Shown here piece after piece: positions 9,018-16,853 of a stretch of DNA of 64,000 nucleotides. A model generated the notes under the pieces. The model made no database searches. It saw nothing but the letters and a program-made list of their open reading frames with translations, and was not told where the DNA came from. A program made the position numbers and the translations under genes. The stretch covers positions 1-64,000 of the forward strand of contig NZ_RJUF01000194.1 in NCBI RefSeq assembly GCF_024343775.1, in the 5' to 3' direction. How positions within the stretch are numbered: the stretch's first letter is position 1; each line of letters opens with the position of its first letter. This DNA is from Lacihabitans soyangensis (GTDB taxonomy: Bacteria > Bacteroidota > Bacteroidia > Cytophagales > Spirosomataceae).

Positions 9018-9454
9018 ATTACCTAATTTTCAAGGTCTTAATTGCCATTGTTTTACCTCAAAACAACCTAACAAACAAAAATTATTTACTCACCAACGGA
9101 TTTGTTGCCTCGGGTTACGATGTGGTTAGTTATTTTGATAATAAGCCAATGCCAGGCAAAGATGCTTACATAGCTGAATACGAACAGGTTAAGTTCAAGT
9201 TTTCATCAGAAGAAAATCTCAAAACATTTAAAGCCAACCCAAAGAAATATGTGCCAAAATATGGCGGTTGGTGTGCTTATGCCATAGGTCTGAATGGCAA
9301 AAAAGTAACTGTGGACCCTAAAAGTTACCGCATTTTCAAGAATCAACTATTTTTGTTCTACAAAACTTCAAAAAATGATACTTTAAAGGATTGGTTGGCC
9401 TCTGAAGAAGAATTGTTTCGAAAGGCGGAATTAAATTGGTCGAAAATACATTAA
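9014..9454 (+). CDS. YHS-domain secreted protein
   Basis: 146 residues. It has a short hydrophobic N-terminus and then a YHS-type domain: GYDVVSYFDNKPMPGKDAYIAEYEQVKFKFSSEENLKTFKANPKKYVPKYGGWCAYAI. YHS domains are small modules often linked to metal binding. The GGWCAYA end is typical of Bacteroidota and proteobacterial stand-alone YHS proteins that follow YceI genes. It overlaps the ATP-grasp gene by ATGA and is the last gene of the cluster. Confidence 0.85.
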   Translation: MNYLIFKVLIAIVLPQNNLTNKNYLLTNGFVASGYDVVSYFDNKPMPGKDAYIAEYEQVKFKFSSEENLKTFKANPKKYVPKYGGWCAYAIGLNGKKVTVDPKSYRIFKNQLFLFYKTSKNDTLKDWLASEEELFRKAELNWSKIH

Positions 9455-9480
9455 TTTTAGATTGCGATACAACCTTTAAA

Positions 9481-9498
9481 TATATACATTCGTATATA
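9481..9498. promoter_or_regulatory. Dyad operator upstream of Crp/Fnr-type gene
   Basis: TATATAC-ATTC-GTATATA is a perfect 7-bp dyad with a 4-bp centre, 33 bp upstream of the Crp/Fnr regulator start. Size and symmetry fit a dimeric HTH regulator, so autoregulation is likely. It also lies 26 bp after the YHS gene. Confidence 0.55.
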
Positions 9499-9531
9499 AC
9501 TAAAGAATAATCAAACCTAAAAAACCAGAAA

Positions 9532-10212
9532 ATGTATTCTTCACAATATTGGTACCTACAAAATCATTCGCTCTTCAAACACTTAAACAGCAATGATTTA
9601 AACGAAATATGCTACATAGCAGCCTATAAAACAGTACGAAAAGGCGATATTATATTTTTTTCAGAAGAAAATACTGGAAGAGTTTTCACGCTAAAAAAAG
9701 GAAGTCTCAAAATTGTGAGAATCGATGCCGAAGGCAACGAAATTGTGAAAGATATTCTAAAAGTTGGTGATTTATTCGGCTCTTTGGATTTAATAGAATC
9801 AAATGAGGATGAATATGCCATTGTGCTTTCAGACACCGCTACTTTTTGTAGTTTCAAAGCATCAGATTTTGAAAAATTTATCGAAAATAAGCCAGACGTG
9901 GCCGTAAAGTACACCAAATGGATAGGTTTTTGGTTTAAAAGACTAGAGAACAGATATTCCAACATCATGTTTAAGGATGTTAAAACCAGATTGTTGAATT
10001 TTTTAAGGGATATTTCAAAAGACCATACCACAGATGTAGATGGGTATATTTCATTACCCAATTATCTCACGCATCAAGACATTGCGAGTTTAATTTGCAG
10101 TACCCGCCAAACCGTAACCTCGCTTCTAAATACTTTAAAGTCAGAGGGCATCATAACCTATTCTCGGAAAGAAATAAAAGTGAAAATTTCAGTCCTCGAG
10201 ACCATCAAATAA
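9532..10212 (+). CDS. Crp/Fnr-family transcriptional regulator
   Basis: 226 residues. The N-terminal cyclic-nucleotide-binding-like barrel spans about 15-125 (VRKGDIIFFSEENTGRVFTLKKGSLKIVR, KVGDLFGSLDL). The C-terminal winged helix spans about 150-220 (LTHQDIASLICSTRQTVTSLLNTLKSEGII). No N-terminal Fnr-type cysteine cluster is present, so it is not an iron-sulphur oxygen sensor of the FNR kind. Bacteroidota Crp-like proteins often lack cAMP contacts, and the effector is unknown. Plausible targets are its own promoter and the neighbouring cluster. Confidence 0.88.
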   Translation: MYSSQYWYLQNHSLFKHLNSNDLNEICYIAAYKTVRKGDIIFFSEENTGRVFTLKKGSLKIVRIDAEGNEIVKDILKVGDLFGSLDLIESNEDEYAIVLSDTATFCSFKASDFEKFIENKPDVAVKYTKWIGFWFKRLENRYSNIMFKDVKTRLLNFLRDISKDHTTDVDGYISLPNYLTHQDIASLICSTRQTVTSLLNTLKSEGIITYSRKEIKVKISVLETIK

Positions 10213-10301
10213 TCGATTTGGTCTTTTAGCCGACAAAAGCGTTTTCTGTTTCATTTTATTTTTGTTTATGAAATTTTTCTAACCAAAAACGATTGGAAAT
10301 T

Positions 10302-10760
10302 ATGAAAACTTTAATGCTCTTGACATGTTTGGCCTTTCTAGGTTGTACCAATACAGCAGAACCTGAACCTGTAGTTTCTACAACACCAGGTACATCAGAA
10401 AACGGGAACAATACAAATACCGAAAACATGGGAATGGACTTTTCAGGGCAAAAATTACTTCTTGAAGGAAAGTTTGTAAACGGAGCTCACCCTACCAGTG
10501 GCAATGCTAAAATTTATGAGGCCAAGGATGGTAAAAGAACACTTGTTTTTGAAAATATAAAATCCGACGCTGGACCCGACTTGAGAATATACATAGCTAA
10601 TGACAAGGCTGTTACCAAGTTTGTTGAACTCAGCAACAAAGTAGAAAACGGCAATAAAATGTACGATATCCCTGCTAAAGTAGACCTCAGCAAACAGAAA
10701 TTTGTACTGATCTGGTGCAAACAATTTTCAGTACTGTTTGGTCACGCAGAACTCAAATAA
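10302..10760 (+). CDS. DM13-domain lipoprotein
   Basis: 152 residues. The ATG at 10302 is preferred over the in-frame TTG at 10293 because it opens directly on a lipoprotein signal (MKTLMLLTCLAFLGC), followed by a low-complexity Pro/Ser/Thr/Asn linker. The rest is a DM13 domain (GKFVNGAHPTSGNAKIY ... GPDLRIYIAND ... FVLIWCKQFSVLFGHAEL), including the single conserved Cys. DM13 domains have been proposed to act in redox reactions at membranes. A TATTTTTG box at 10257-10264 may be its -7 element. The outer-membrane-type protein downstream is probably co-transcribed. Confidence 0.82.
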   Translation: MKTLMLLTCLAFLGCTNTAEPEPVVSTTPGTSENGNNTNTENMGMDFSGQKLLLEGKFVNGAHPTSGNAKIYEAKDGKRTLVFENIKSDAGPDLRIYIANDKAVTKFVELSNKVENGNKMYDIPAKVDLSKQKFVLIWCKQFSVLFGHAELK

Positions 10761-10786
10761 TCAAAACTTTAATCCAAAAAAACATC

Positions 10787-11482
10787 ATGAAAAAATCAAT
10801 TTCATTGCTATTGCTGTGCCTATTTTTTACAAAAACTTGGTCACAAAGTCTCGATTTCGCAGTAGCCGCCAAAAAGGAATTTGCACCTTCGGCCTCTTTC
10901 CAAAAAACTTATGACCTAGGAAAAAAGAAAAACTTTCAGCTTGGCTGGGGAGTAAGAGCCAACGGTTATTTCAGTGGAGAAAAAGAATATTTAACAGCAC
11001 CTGCATTATTGACTTCTGGAAAGCAAAGCTTGGCGGCGTTTTTTACCGAATACAATCCTGCAAAAATAGACACCATCAACTTCTCGAAATCTAGTTTGGT
11101 TTCTGTCAATGCCCTCATTATTCTACAATATTCATTTAAAAAATCAGCTATCGGATTTAATATTGATGCCCTAGGTTTTACGCTTGGCGGCAAACAAAGC
11201 GGAATTTTTAGAGCTTCCGAGTCGCCATCGCTCAACAAAACCACCCAAACGGCCTCACCGACTCCGTTAAACGTTCTGCTGATTTCAGACAGCGACAGAG
11301 GCAGTTTAAACTCTGAATTATTCTTTAAACAAACTCTAAAAAACCAAAATGCCCTACGCTTTGGGCTCAGTTTTCAGTTTATGGAGTACACTACAAAACA
11401 AGTACTTACCTTCGAAAATGACAGATTCAGACATAAATCTTTGATGCCATTTGTGTCCTACGCTATAAACCTCAAAAAGTAA
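10787..11482 (+). CDS. Predicted outer-membrane beta-barrel protein
   Basis: 231 residues beginning with a signal peptide (MKKSISLLLLCLFFTKTWSQS). I placed the start at the ATG at 10787 rather than upstream codons overlapping the DM13 gene. The mature chain alternates polar and hydrophobic residues in strands (FQLGWGVRANGYF, ALRFGLSFQFMEYT) and ends in a strand (LMPFVSYAINLKK), as small barrels do. No family was recognised. It follows the DM13 lipoprotein by 26 bp and may form its outer-membrane partner. Confidence 0.65.
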   Translation: MKKSISLLLLCLFFTKTWSQSLDFAVAAKKEFAPSASFQKTYDLGKKKNFQLGWGVRANGYFSGEKEYLTAPALLTSGKQSLAAFFTEYNPAKIDTINFSKSSLVSVNALIILQYSFKKSAIGFNIDALGFTLGGKQSGIFRASESPSLNKTTQTASPTPLNVLLISDSDRGSLNSELFFKQTLKNQNALRFGLSFQFMEYTTKQVLTFENDRFRHKSLMPFVSYAINLKK

Positions 11483-11491
11483 ATCAAAAGC

Positions 11492-12004
11492 ATGGATAAT
11501 TTCATAAAATACCATCACAATGTTTTGTTGGAAATAGAAAAAATTACCCGACAAATCAGCCATGATGACTTCATTAAAAAGCTTGAAATATTAAGCGGAA
11601 GCTCTATAGGACAGCACGTTAGGCACATAGTCGAATTCTATATCTGCCTTTTTTCTGAGAAAGAATATGTGAACTATGATGAAAGAGAAAGAAATCTCTT
11701 AATTGAGAATTCGCCCGTTTACACACAAGAGGTTTTAGGAAATTTAAAGTCCCAGTTGTTGAATTTAGACTTTAACAAAAAGGTGATTTTCAAACAAAAC
11801 ATAAATAACGAAGAAGTCTTCCTACATACAAGCTATCAACGCGAACTCATCTATTTGGGCGAACATACGATACATCACTTCGCCTTAATAAAAATCGGAA
11901 TTACGTCTTTATGTCCCGATTTGAAACTAGATAAAAACTTCGGTGTGGCCGACTCAACGGTGAAATATCGTGAAAATCAAATGGAAAAATCATGTGCGTC
12001 TTAA
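11492..12004 (+). CDS. DinB-family protein
   Basis: 170 residues of the DinB/YfiT four-helix-bundle superfamily. The putative metal-binding histidines appear in SIGQHVRHIVEFY and in EHTIHHFALIKIG. Such proteins are metal-dependent hydrolases or thiol transferases, and many have unknown substrates. It starts 9 bp after the barrel protein and overlaps the next gene by 13 bp, so the two are tightly coupled. Confidence 0.75.
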   Translation: MDNFIKYHHNVLLEIEKITRQISHDDFIKKLEILSGSSIGQHVRHIVEFYICLFSEKEYVNYDERERNLLIENSPVYTQEVLGNLKSQLLNLDFNKKVIFKQNINNEEVFLHTSYQRELIYLGEHTIHHFALIKIGITSLCPDLKLDKNFGVADSTVKYRENQMEKSCAS

Positions 12005-12708
12005 CTTATGTTCCGGTTGCCAACAAAGGGTTTATTGTGACCTCCAATCGTGATGAAAACATTCAAAGGCCCATGGCCATACCGCCAAAAAAGTTAAAAA
12101 TTAATGGTGTAGAGGTGTTTTGTCCGATAGATCCCAGCTCAAAAGGGACTTGGATAGCTACTACCAAATGCTATACCTTGGTGCTGCTGAATGGAGGCAA
12201 TAAAAAACATAAAGTGGCCAAAAACTACAGACAAAGCAGAGGTCAGGTTATTTTGGAGTTCTTGAAATGGAATGACCCACATACTTTCTTTGATAATTTT
12301 TTGTTTGAAGAAATGGAGCCTTTCACACTAGTGCTTTTTAAGAATGAGGAGCGTTCAGATATATCTGAGATTAAGTGGTGTTCCGGAGAAAAATACATGA
12401 ATCAGTATGATGGAGAAAATTCATTAATATGGTCATCAGCAACACTTTACGACCAATCGGCCGTGGAGAAACGCAAGTCTTGGTTTTTTGATCATTTGCA
12501 AAACCACAACCTAGATATTTCAAGTGAAAATATCCTTGAATTTCACCAAAATGGTGGAAAAGAAGACCCCAGAGACAGCATAAAACTCAAAAGAGAAGAA
12601 GGAATAGAAACGGTTTGCATTACGCAAATCGAAATTTACCCTAATTCTAAATACCTTTATTTCAATAACTTAACCAACAACACCAGTAATCGTTTCATCA
12701 TATATTAG
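11992..12708 (+). CDS. NRDE/TANGO2-family protein
   Basis: 238 residues opening with Met-Cys and the family motif SNRDE (VTSNRDENIQRP), followed by GTWIATTK and LLNGG. The N-terminal Cys2 after Met removal is typical of this Ntn-hydrolase-like family. Eukaryotic TANGO2 is linked to haem and lipid handling; the bacterial role is not established. Translation overlaps the DinB gene, a pairing that looks deliberate. Confidence 0.85.
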   Translation: MCVLTYVPVANKGFIVTSNRDENIQRPMAIPPKKLKINGVEVFCPIDPSSKGTWIATTKCYTLVLLNGGNKKHKVAKNYRQSRGQVILEFLKWNDPHTFFDNFLFEEMEPFTLVLFKNEERSDISEIKWCSGEKYMNQYDGENSLIWSSATLYDQSAVEKRKSWFFDHLQNHNLDISSENILEFHQNGGKEDPRDSIKLKREEGIETVCITQIEIYPNSKYLYFNNLTNNTSNRFIIY

Positions 12709-12724
12709 AAATTCCTGATGGTCA

Positions 12725-12746
12725 ATCGGATTTTCCTAAAACCGAT
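12725..12746 (+). terminator. Probable terminator after NRDE/TANGO2 gene
   Basis: ATCGG-A-TTTT-CCT-AAAA-CCGAT forms a hairpin with one bulged A, 17 bp after the stop codon. There is only a short T run downstream, so termination strength is uncertain. Confidence 0.45.
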
Positions 12747-12855
12747 ATATTGATTATCTTTACTGCAGATAAATGAAGTTCTTGCTTACGAATTACAGCA
12801 AAATTTAAATAATTTCTAGGCCCTACATTTATTCTTGGCATAGAGTAATGCAGAT

Positions 12856-14130
12856 ATGATCAAACAGCACGTCGTAAGTTTCTTCTCCAAATATCCAGCT
12901 TTGCCATACGTGCTAAAATGGACACTTATCACGGCCTTTATTGGAATTTTAGCAGGTTCTGCCTCTGCTGGATTCCTCATTTCACTAGATTATGTAACCA
13001 ACCTCAGAGAATCCAATCTTTGGCTGATTGCGTTGTTGCCCATTGCAGGCTTGGTTGTCGGTTTAATGTATCAGTACTATGGAAAAGATGTGGAAGCTGG
13101 CAACAATCTGTTATTAGAAAATATACATGAGCCCAAGGAAACCATACCTTTAAAAATGGCCATTTTTATATATTTGGGAACCATGAGCACGCATTTGTTT
13201 GGTGGATCAGCAGGCCGTGAAGGTACAGCCCTCCAGATGGCGGGCTCGTTGAGTGACCAACTAAGCAAACCACTAAAACTATCAAAAGAAGATAGAAAAA
13301 CATTACTCATTTCGGCTGTGGCTGCGGGTTTTGGTTCGGTTTTCGGTACGCCTCTTGCTGGAGCTATTTTTGCCTTAGAGTTTCAGAAAGTAGGCAAAAT
13401 GAGATACAATGCTATTTTTCCGGCATTTTTAGCAGCTATTCTGGCAGATCTGGTCACCAACTTATGGCAAGCTAAACACACGCATTATAGTATTTCACAT
13501 ATACCTCAACTAGATTTAAAGCCGCTCATATATAGCATTTTATCCGGAATATTCTTTGGAATTTGTGCAGCGGTTTTCAGCAAATCTATTCATAAAGTTG
13601 GGTATTTGTTTAAATCCAAAATCTCATTTCCGGCTTTGCGACCATTTGTTGGAGGAATAATAGTGGCCATGGCTGTTTGGCTAATTGGCTCCACAAAATA
13701 TATTGGCCTGGGTATACCCACCATTTTGGCTTCTTTTACAGAAGCTTTGCCATATTATGACTTTGCCCTCAAAATGGTTCTCACAATTCTCACCTTAGCG
13801 GCTGGGTTTAAGGGTGGTGAAGTAACACCCCTGTTTTTCATTGGAGCAACTTTGGGCAATGCCTTGGCTTATCTCATACCTTTGCCCTTGGATCTTTTGG
13901 CTGGTATGGGATTTGTATCAGTTTTTGCAGGAGCCACCAATACACCATTGGCTTGTATAATGCTCGGAATTGAGCTTTTCGGAGCCGATTCAGCCGTTTA
14001 TATGGCGGTAGCGGTAGTTACGGCCTACTTATTTTCAGGACATAACAGCATTTACACCAAACAAATAATAGGAGAAACGAAACATAGAAACTTTAAAAAT
14101 CAAGTGGGCAAAAACTTTCAAGAATTGTGA
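12856..14130 (+). CDS. CLC-family anion channel/antiporter, fluoride-type features
   Basis: 424 residues with about ten to twelve membrane helices. The CLC signature regions are altered. The usual GSGIP region reads EAGNNLLLENIHEP (80-93), the GREGP region reads GGSAGREGTALQMAG (with the gating-type Glu at 122), and the GxFxP region reads KGGEVTPLFFIGATLG (GGEVTP 320-325). As I recall, GNN, GREGT and GGEVTP mark the CLC-F group that exports fluoride, rather than canonical chloride/proton CLCs. I saw no fluoride-riboswitch-like fold in the 147 bp upstream. It stands alone between terminator-like and repeat sequence. Confidence 0.85.
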   Translation: MIKQHVVSFFSKYPALPYVLKWTLITAFIGILAGSASAGFLISLDYVTNLRESNLWLIALLPIAGLVVGLMYQYYGKDVEAGNNLLLENIHEPKETIPLKMAIFIYLGTMSTHLFGGSAGREGTALQMAGSLSDQLSKPLKLSKEDRKTLLISAVAAGFGSVFGTPLAGAIFALEFQKVGKMRYNAIFPAFLAAILADLVTNLWQAKHTHYSISHIPQLDLKPLIYSILSGIFFGICAAVFSKSIHKVGYLFKSKISFPALRPFVGGIIVAMAVWLIGSTKYIGLGIPTILASFTEALPYYDFALKMVLTILTLAAGFKGGEVTPLFFIGATLGNALAYLIPLPLDLLAGMGFVSVFAGATNTPLACIMLGIELFGADSAVYMAVAVVTAYLFSGHNSIYTKQIIGETKHRNFKNQVGKNFQEL

Positions 14131-14165
14131 AATTCATGGTTAATTTTGACCCAAAAGGCACTAAA

Positions 14166-14204
14166 ACTTTGTGTTACTTTGTGAAACCATTGTGCAACTT
14201 TGTG
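14166..14204. repeat. Degenerate ACTTTGTG tandem motif
   Basis: Three exact ACTTTGTG copies (14166, 14176, 14197) and one variant CATTGTG (14188) are packed into 39 bp between the CLC gene and the DUF4177 gene. The style resembles the ATCCGTGT tract at 1691-1731. Function unknown. Confidence 0.45.
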
Positions 14205-14283
14205 GAATAGCATTCACATGAAATGGATTTAGAATCACAAACAAAAAAATGGATGTCAAAAAGCATTTAAAACTTGCAAGAAT

Positions 14284-14484
14284 ATGAAAAAATACGAGTA
14301 CAAAGTTATTAAAACTACCCAAGAAGGCTTTTGGAATCCTCAAGTGAATGAAATAGATCTTACCTCAAAATTGAATAATTTAGGCCAAGAAGGTTGGGAA
14401 ATGGTGTCTGCGGTAGAAACCAATTCGCACCAGGGAAGTACAAAAGAAATAGTGCTGTTTTTCAAAAGAGAAGCCACTTTTTAA
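14284..14484 (+). CDS. DUF4177-type small protein
   Basis: 66 residues matching the short DUF4177 pattern: KKYEYKVIKTT at the start, LNNLGQEGWEMVSA in the middle and a terminal strand VLFFKREA. Such proteins have no known function. It is 24 bp before the HopJ-type gene and probably in the same transcript. Confidence 0.72.
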   Translation: MKKYEYKVIKTTQEGFWNPQVNEIDLTSKLNNLGQEGWEMVSAVETNSHQGSTKEIVLFFKREATF

Positions 14485-14508
14485 TCAAAATATTAACAAA
14501 ATAGAAAA

Positions 14509-14856
14509 ATGACAGTAGCAGAATTAGTGCAAAAAATCAAAACTCAAGCAGCAAATATTCAGTTTTCAGAAATCATTGAGACTGTGGATGCCCATTACAA
14601 TTTCACTCCGACGGCATTCAAAAATGGAGAAACCATGAATGAAGCCAATCAAAATAATGGCTCATGCAAAGTGTTTTCGTTCGCAAAAAAACAAAACTTT
14701 TCAAAAGAGGAGACCTTGGCTTGCTTTGGAGATTATTACAGAAAAGACGTCTTAGAAAACCCAGAAGGCAGTGACCACCAAAATATTAGAAATTTTATAA
14801 AGTTTGGTTGGGAAGGAATCGTATTTGAAGGAGAGGCTTTGAGTGAGAAAAAATAA
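14509..14856 (+). CDS. HopJ-type effector-family protein
   Basis: 115 residues covering the whole HopJ family: FSEIIETVDAHYNFTPTAFKNG, NEANQNNGSCKVFSFAK and LACFGDYYRKDVLENPEGSDHQNIRNFIKFGWEGIVF. Despite the name, the family is widespread in free-living bacteria without type III secretion, and its role is unclear. Its stop codon lies inside the hairpin shared with the convergent uxuA. Confidence 0.85.
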   Translation: MTVAELVQKIKTQAANIQFSEIIETVDAHYNFTPTAFKNGETMNEANQNNGSCKVFSFAKKQNFSKEETLACFGDYYRKDVLENPEGSDHQNIRNFIKFGWEGIVFEGEALSEKK

Positions 14857-14865
14857 TTCTCACTC
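14841..14865. terminator. Bidirectional terminator overlapping hopJ-like and uxuA stops
   Basis: GAGTGAGAA and TTCTCACTC form a perfect 9-bp stem with a 7-bp loop (AAAATAA). It contains the stop codons of both convergent genes, so one hairpin closes both transcripts. Confidence 0.65.
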
Positions 14866-16059
14866 CTCCAAATTCCTACTTATCGCCAATTCCATCCCTC
14901 GGATTTCGGCCAAACCTTTGAGTCTTCCTATGGCTGAATAGCCCGGATAAGTAGTTTTTTGTAAATCATCCAACATTTGGTGGCCGTGGTCAGGACGCAT
15001 AGGTATTTGGGCATCTGGCTGACCAATTCGGCGTTTTTCTTCTTTCAAAATCTCCGAAATGACTCCGTACATATCTACATCACCAGCCAAATGAGCGGCT
15101 TCATGAAATACCAAAGTGTCGTATTCAGTTTCACGCTTGGTGGTTCGCAAATGCACAAAATGTATTCTATCCGCAAATTTACGGGCCATTTTCACCAAAT
15201 CATTGTCGGCTCTGACACCTAAAGAACCCGTGCAAAAAGTTATGCCGTTGGCTCTTACATCAGAAGCATTCATCAACATTTCTAAGTCTTGTTCTGTACT
15301 CACTACCCTCGGCAATCCCAAAAGCGGGAAAGGCGGATCGTCAGGGTGAATGCAAAGATTTATCCCCAATTCTTGAGCAAAAGGTGCAACTTGGGAGACA
15401 AAATAGTGCAAATTTGCTCTTAATTCGTCCGCACCAATTTCTGAATAATTATTCAAAAGCCCTTGAAAAGTCTCTAAATGAAATGCCTCCATAGAACCTG
15501 GTAAACCCAACAAAACTGTGTTCTGCAACTCGGCTTTTTCGACCTCGCTCATACTTTCAAATCTTACTTTTGCAACCAGCTTAACCTCTTCGCTATAAGC
15601 ATTTTCAGAGCCCGGCCTTTTTAGAATAAATAAATCAAATGCAGCGAAATCTGTCCAAACAAACCGCAAGGCCTTGGCACCATCGGGCATAGTGTAGTCG
15701 AGTTTGGTGCGAGACCAATCCAGAACAGGCATGAAATTATAACAAACGGTTTTTATACCGCATTTGGCCAAATTCTGCAATGAAATCTTGTAATTTTCAA
15801 TGTACTTTTCTCGGGTAGGAAGCCCTTTTTTGATGTCCTCATGCACTGGAAGACTCTCAACCACCAACCACCGAAGTTCAGAAAATTTATCATTGTCCTT
15901 TTCAATAATCGCTATTCTTTCCTGAATTGCGGCTTCTGTCCAAACATCGCCTACCGGTATTTGGTGGAGGGCAGAAACTACACCTGTGCAACCGGATTGA
16001 CGAATATCCATTAAACTTACAGGGTCATTGGGACCAAACCAACGCATGGTATGTATCAT
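14860..16059 (-). CDS. uxuA: Mannonate dehydratase
   Basis: 399 residues, full length for UxuA, which converts D-mannonate to 2-keto-3-deoxy-gluconate in glucuronate breakdown. Family blocks seen: MRWFGPNDPVSLMDIRQSG at the N-terminus, VCYNFMPVLDWSRT, LCIHPDDPPFPLLGLPRVVS (metal-site His/Asp), FCTGSLGVRADND, HFVHLRT and MRPDHGHQMLDD. The ATG at 16059 is used; the ATG at 16047 (MRWFG) would also give a full domain. No other uronate genes are adjacent, although the esterases and ThuA/Gfo genes nearby suggest polysaccharide use. Confidence 0.95.
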   Translation of the reverse strand: MIHTMRWFGPNDPVSLMDIRQSGCTGVVSALHQIPVGDVWTEAAIQERIAIIEKDNDKFSELRWLVVESLPVHEDIKKGLPTREKYIENYKISLQNLAKCGIKTVCYNFMPVLDWSRTKLDYTMPDGAKALRFVWTDFAAFDLFILKRPGSENAYSEEVKLVAKVRFESMSEVEKAELQNTVLLGLPGSMEAFHLETFQGLLNNYSEIGADELRANLHYFVSQVAPFAQELGINLCIHPDDPPFPLLGLPRVVSTEQDLEMLMNASDVRANGITFCTGSLGVRADNDLVKMARKFADRIHFVHLRTTKRETEYDTLVFHEAAHLAGDVDMYGVISEILKEEKRRIGQPDAQIPMRPDHGHQMLDDLQKTTYPGYSAIGRLKGLAEIRGMELAISRNLEE

Positions 16060-16154
16060 ATTTTTAGGTTGAATTTGAGGTAAGAATAGTTAAAATAATA
16101 AATACTCAAATTAGGAATTTAAGATAATATCAGAATATTTCTAGAAAGGAAAAA

Positions 16155-16445
16155 TCAAAAATCTATTGAAATTTTCACTTTACCACCGAGTCCTTTTTCT
16201 ACAATCTCAAAAAGCGTTTTCAATGTCATATTGCTACCATCATTCTCAACTCTAGATATATAGGTTCGCTTTTTATCAACTATTTGACCCAATTGTTCTT
16301 GTGTTAAATTCTTTTCTTCCCTCGCTTTTCTCAGCAGTAAACCTATTTTAAAAGACTCGAAATCTCTTTCTAAAACATCTCTCCTTTCTGTTCCAACTTG
16401 GCCATAGACCTCATCTTTTATATTTTTCCAGCTTTTAGTTTCCAT
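16155..16445 (-). CDS. XRE-type antitoxin (HigA-like)
   Basis: 96 residues. The C-terminal half is a helix-turn-helix of the Cro/C1 type (LTQEQLGQIVDKKRTYISRVENDGSNMTLKTLFEIVEKG). It overlaps the end of the toxin gene by 11 bp (16435-16445). Toxin-first order with an HTH antitoxin is the HigBA arrangement. The antitoxin should bind the dyad at 16792-16807 and repress the pair. Confidence 0.85.
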   Translation of the reverse strand: METKSWKNIKDEVYGQVGTERRDVLERDFESFKIGLLLRKAREEKNLTQEQLGQIVDKKRTYISRVENDGSNMTLKTLFEIVEKGLGGKVKISIDF

Positions 16446-16779
16446 ATTTTTCTAAATTGTACTTTTTCATTAATCTTAAAGCCTTCTCAATTTCTCCGTT
16501 AGGAGTTTTTTCAGTCTTTTTTTTAAATCCATTCAGCAAAATCACTAATTTTCCTTTGTCAAAAAAACAAAAAACTCTCCAAATATTAGAGGCCAACTTT
16601 ATTCTAGCTTCATATAGCCCGTTTGTGCCTTCTAAATGTTTTAAATAATTCGAAGGAATTCTCTCTAAAGTCTCAATTGCCTCAATTATTTTGAAAATCT
16701 TATCTTGGACTTTTCTATCTTGGTCTTTCAGAAAGTTAATAAAGTGATCTTCATACGCTACTACTTCACGGATTTTCAT
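16435..16779 (-). CDS. RelE/HigB-type toxin
   Basis: 114 residues with the RelE/HigB (phage Gp49-like) pattern: VQDKIFKIIEAIETLERIPSNYLKHLEGTNGLYEARIKLASNIWRVFCFFDKGKLVILLNGFKKKTEKTP. Toxins of this fold cleave mRNA on the ribosome. Key basic residues (R in EARIK and WRVF, K run after NGF) are present, so it looks functional. First gene of the two-gene operon. Confidence 0.88.
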   Translation of the reverse strand: MKIREVVAYEDHFINFLKDQDRKVQDKIFKIIEAIETLERIPSNYLKHLEGTNGLYEARIKLASNIWRVFCFFDKGKLVILLNGFKKKTEKTPNGEIEKALRLMKKYNLEKYGN

Positions 16780-16786
16780 GATTAAA

Positions 16787-16817
16787 CAAAAGTAACTTAA
16801 AAGTTACAATATTCAAA
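16787..16817 (-). promoter_or_regulatory. Bacteroidota-type promoter of the toxin-antitoxin operon
   Basis: On the minus strand TTTG (16817-16814), 19 bp, then TACTTTTG (16794-16787) match the Bacteroidota TTTG-N19-TAnnTTTG promoter exactly. The expected start site is about 7 bp further on, next to the toxin ATG at 16779, so the transcript would be leaderless or nearly so. Confidence 0.75.
16792..16807. promoter_or_regulatory. Operator dyad of the toxin-antitoxin operon
   Basis: GTAACTT-AA-AAGTTAC is a perfect 7-bp dyad that starts inside the -7 box and fills part of the spacer. Binding of the HTH antitoxin there would block RNA polymerase, which is the usual autoregulation of such operons. 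Confidence 0.7.
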
Positions 16818-16853
16818 TATTTTATTGATTATGATTTTAGTTTACCTTTTACT

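Noticed and set aside
12837-12852. TTGGCATAGAGTAATGC before the CLC gene as a sigma-54 promoter
   Set aside because: The GG to GC spacing is 11 rather than 10 bp and there is no upstream dyad.
12709-12855. Fluoride riboswitch before the CLC gene
   Set aside because: The conserved pseudoknot-forming blocks of the crcB motif could not be found; only a terminator-like hairpin is visible.
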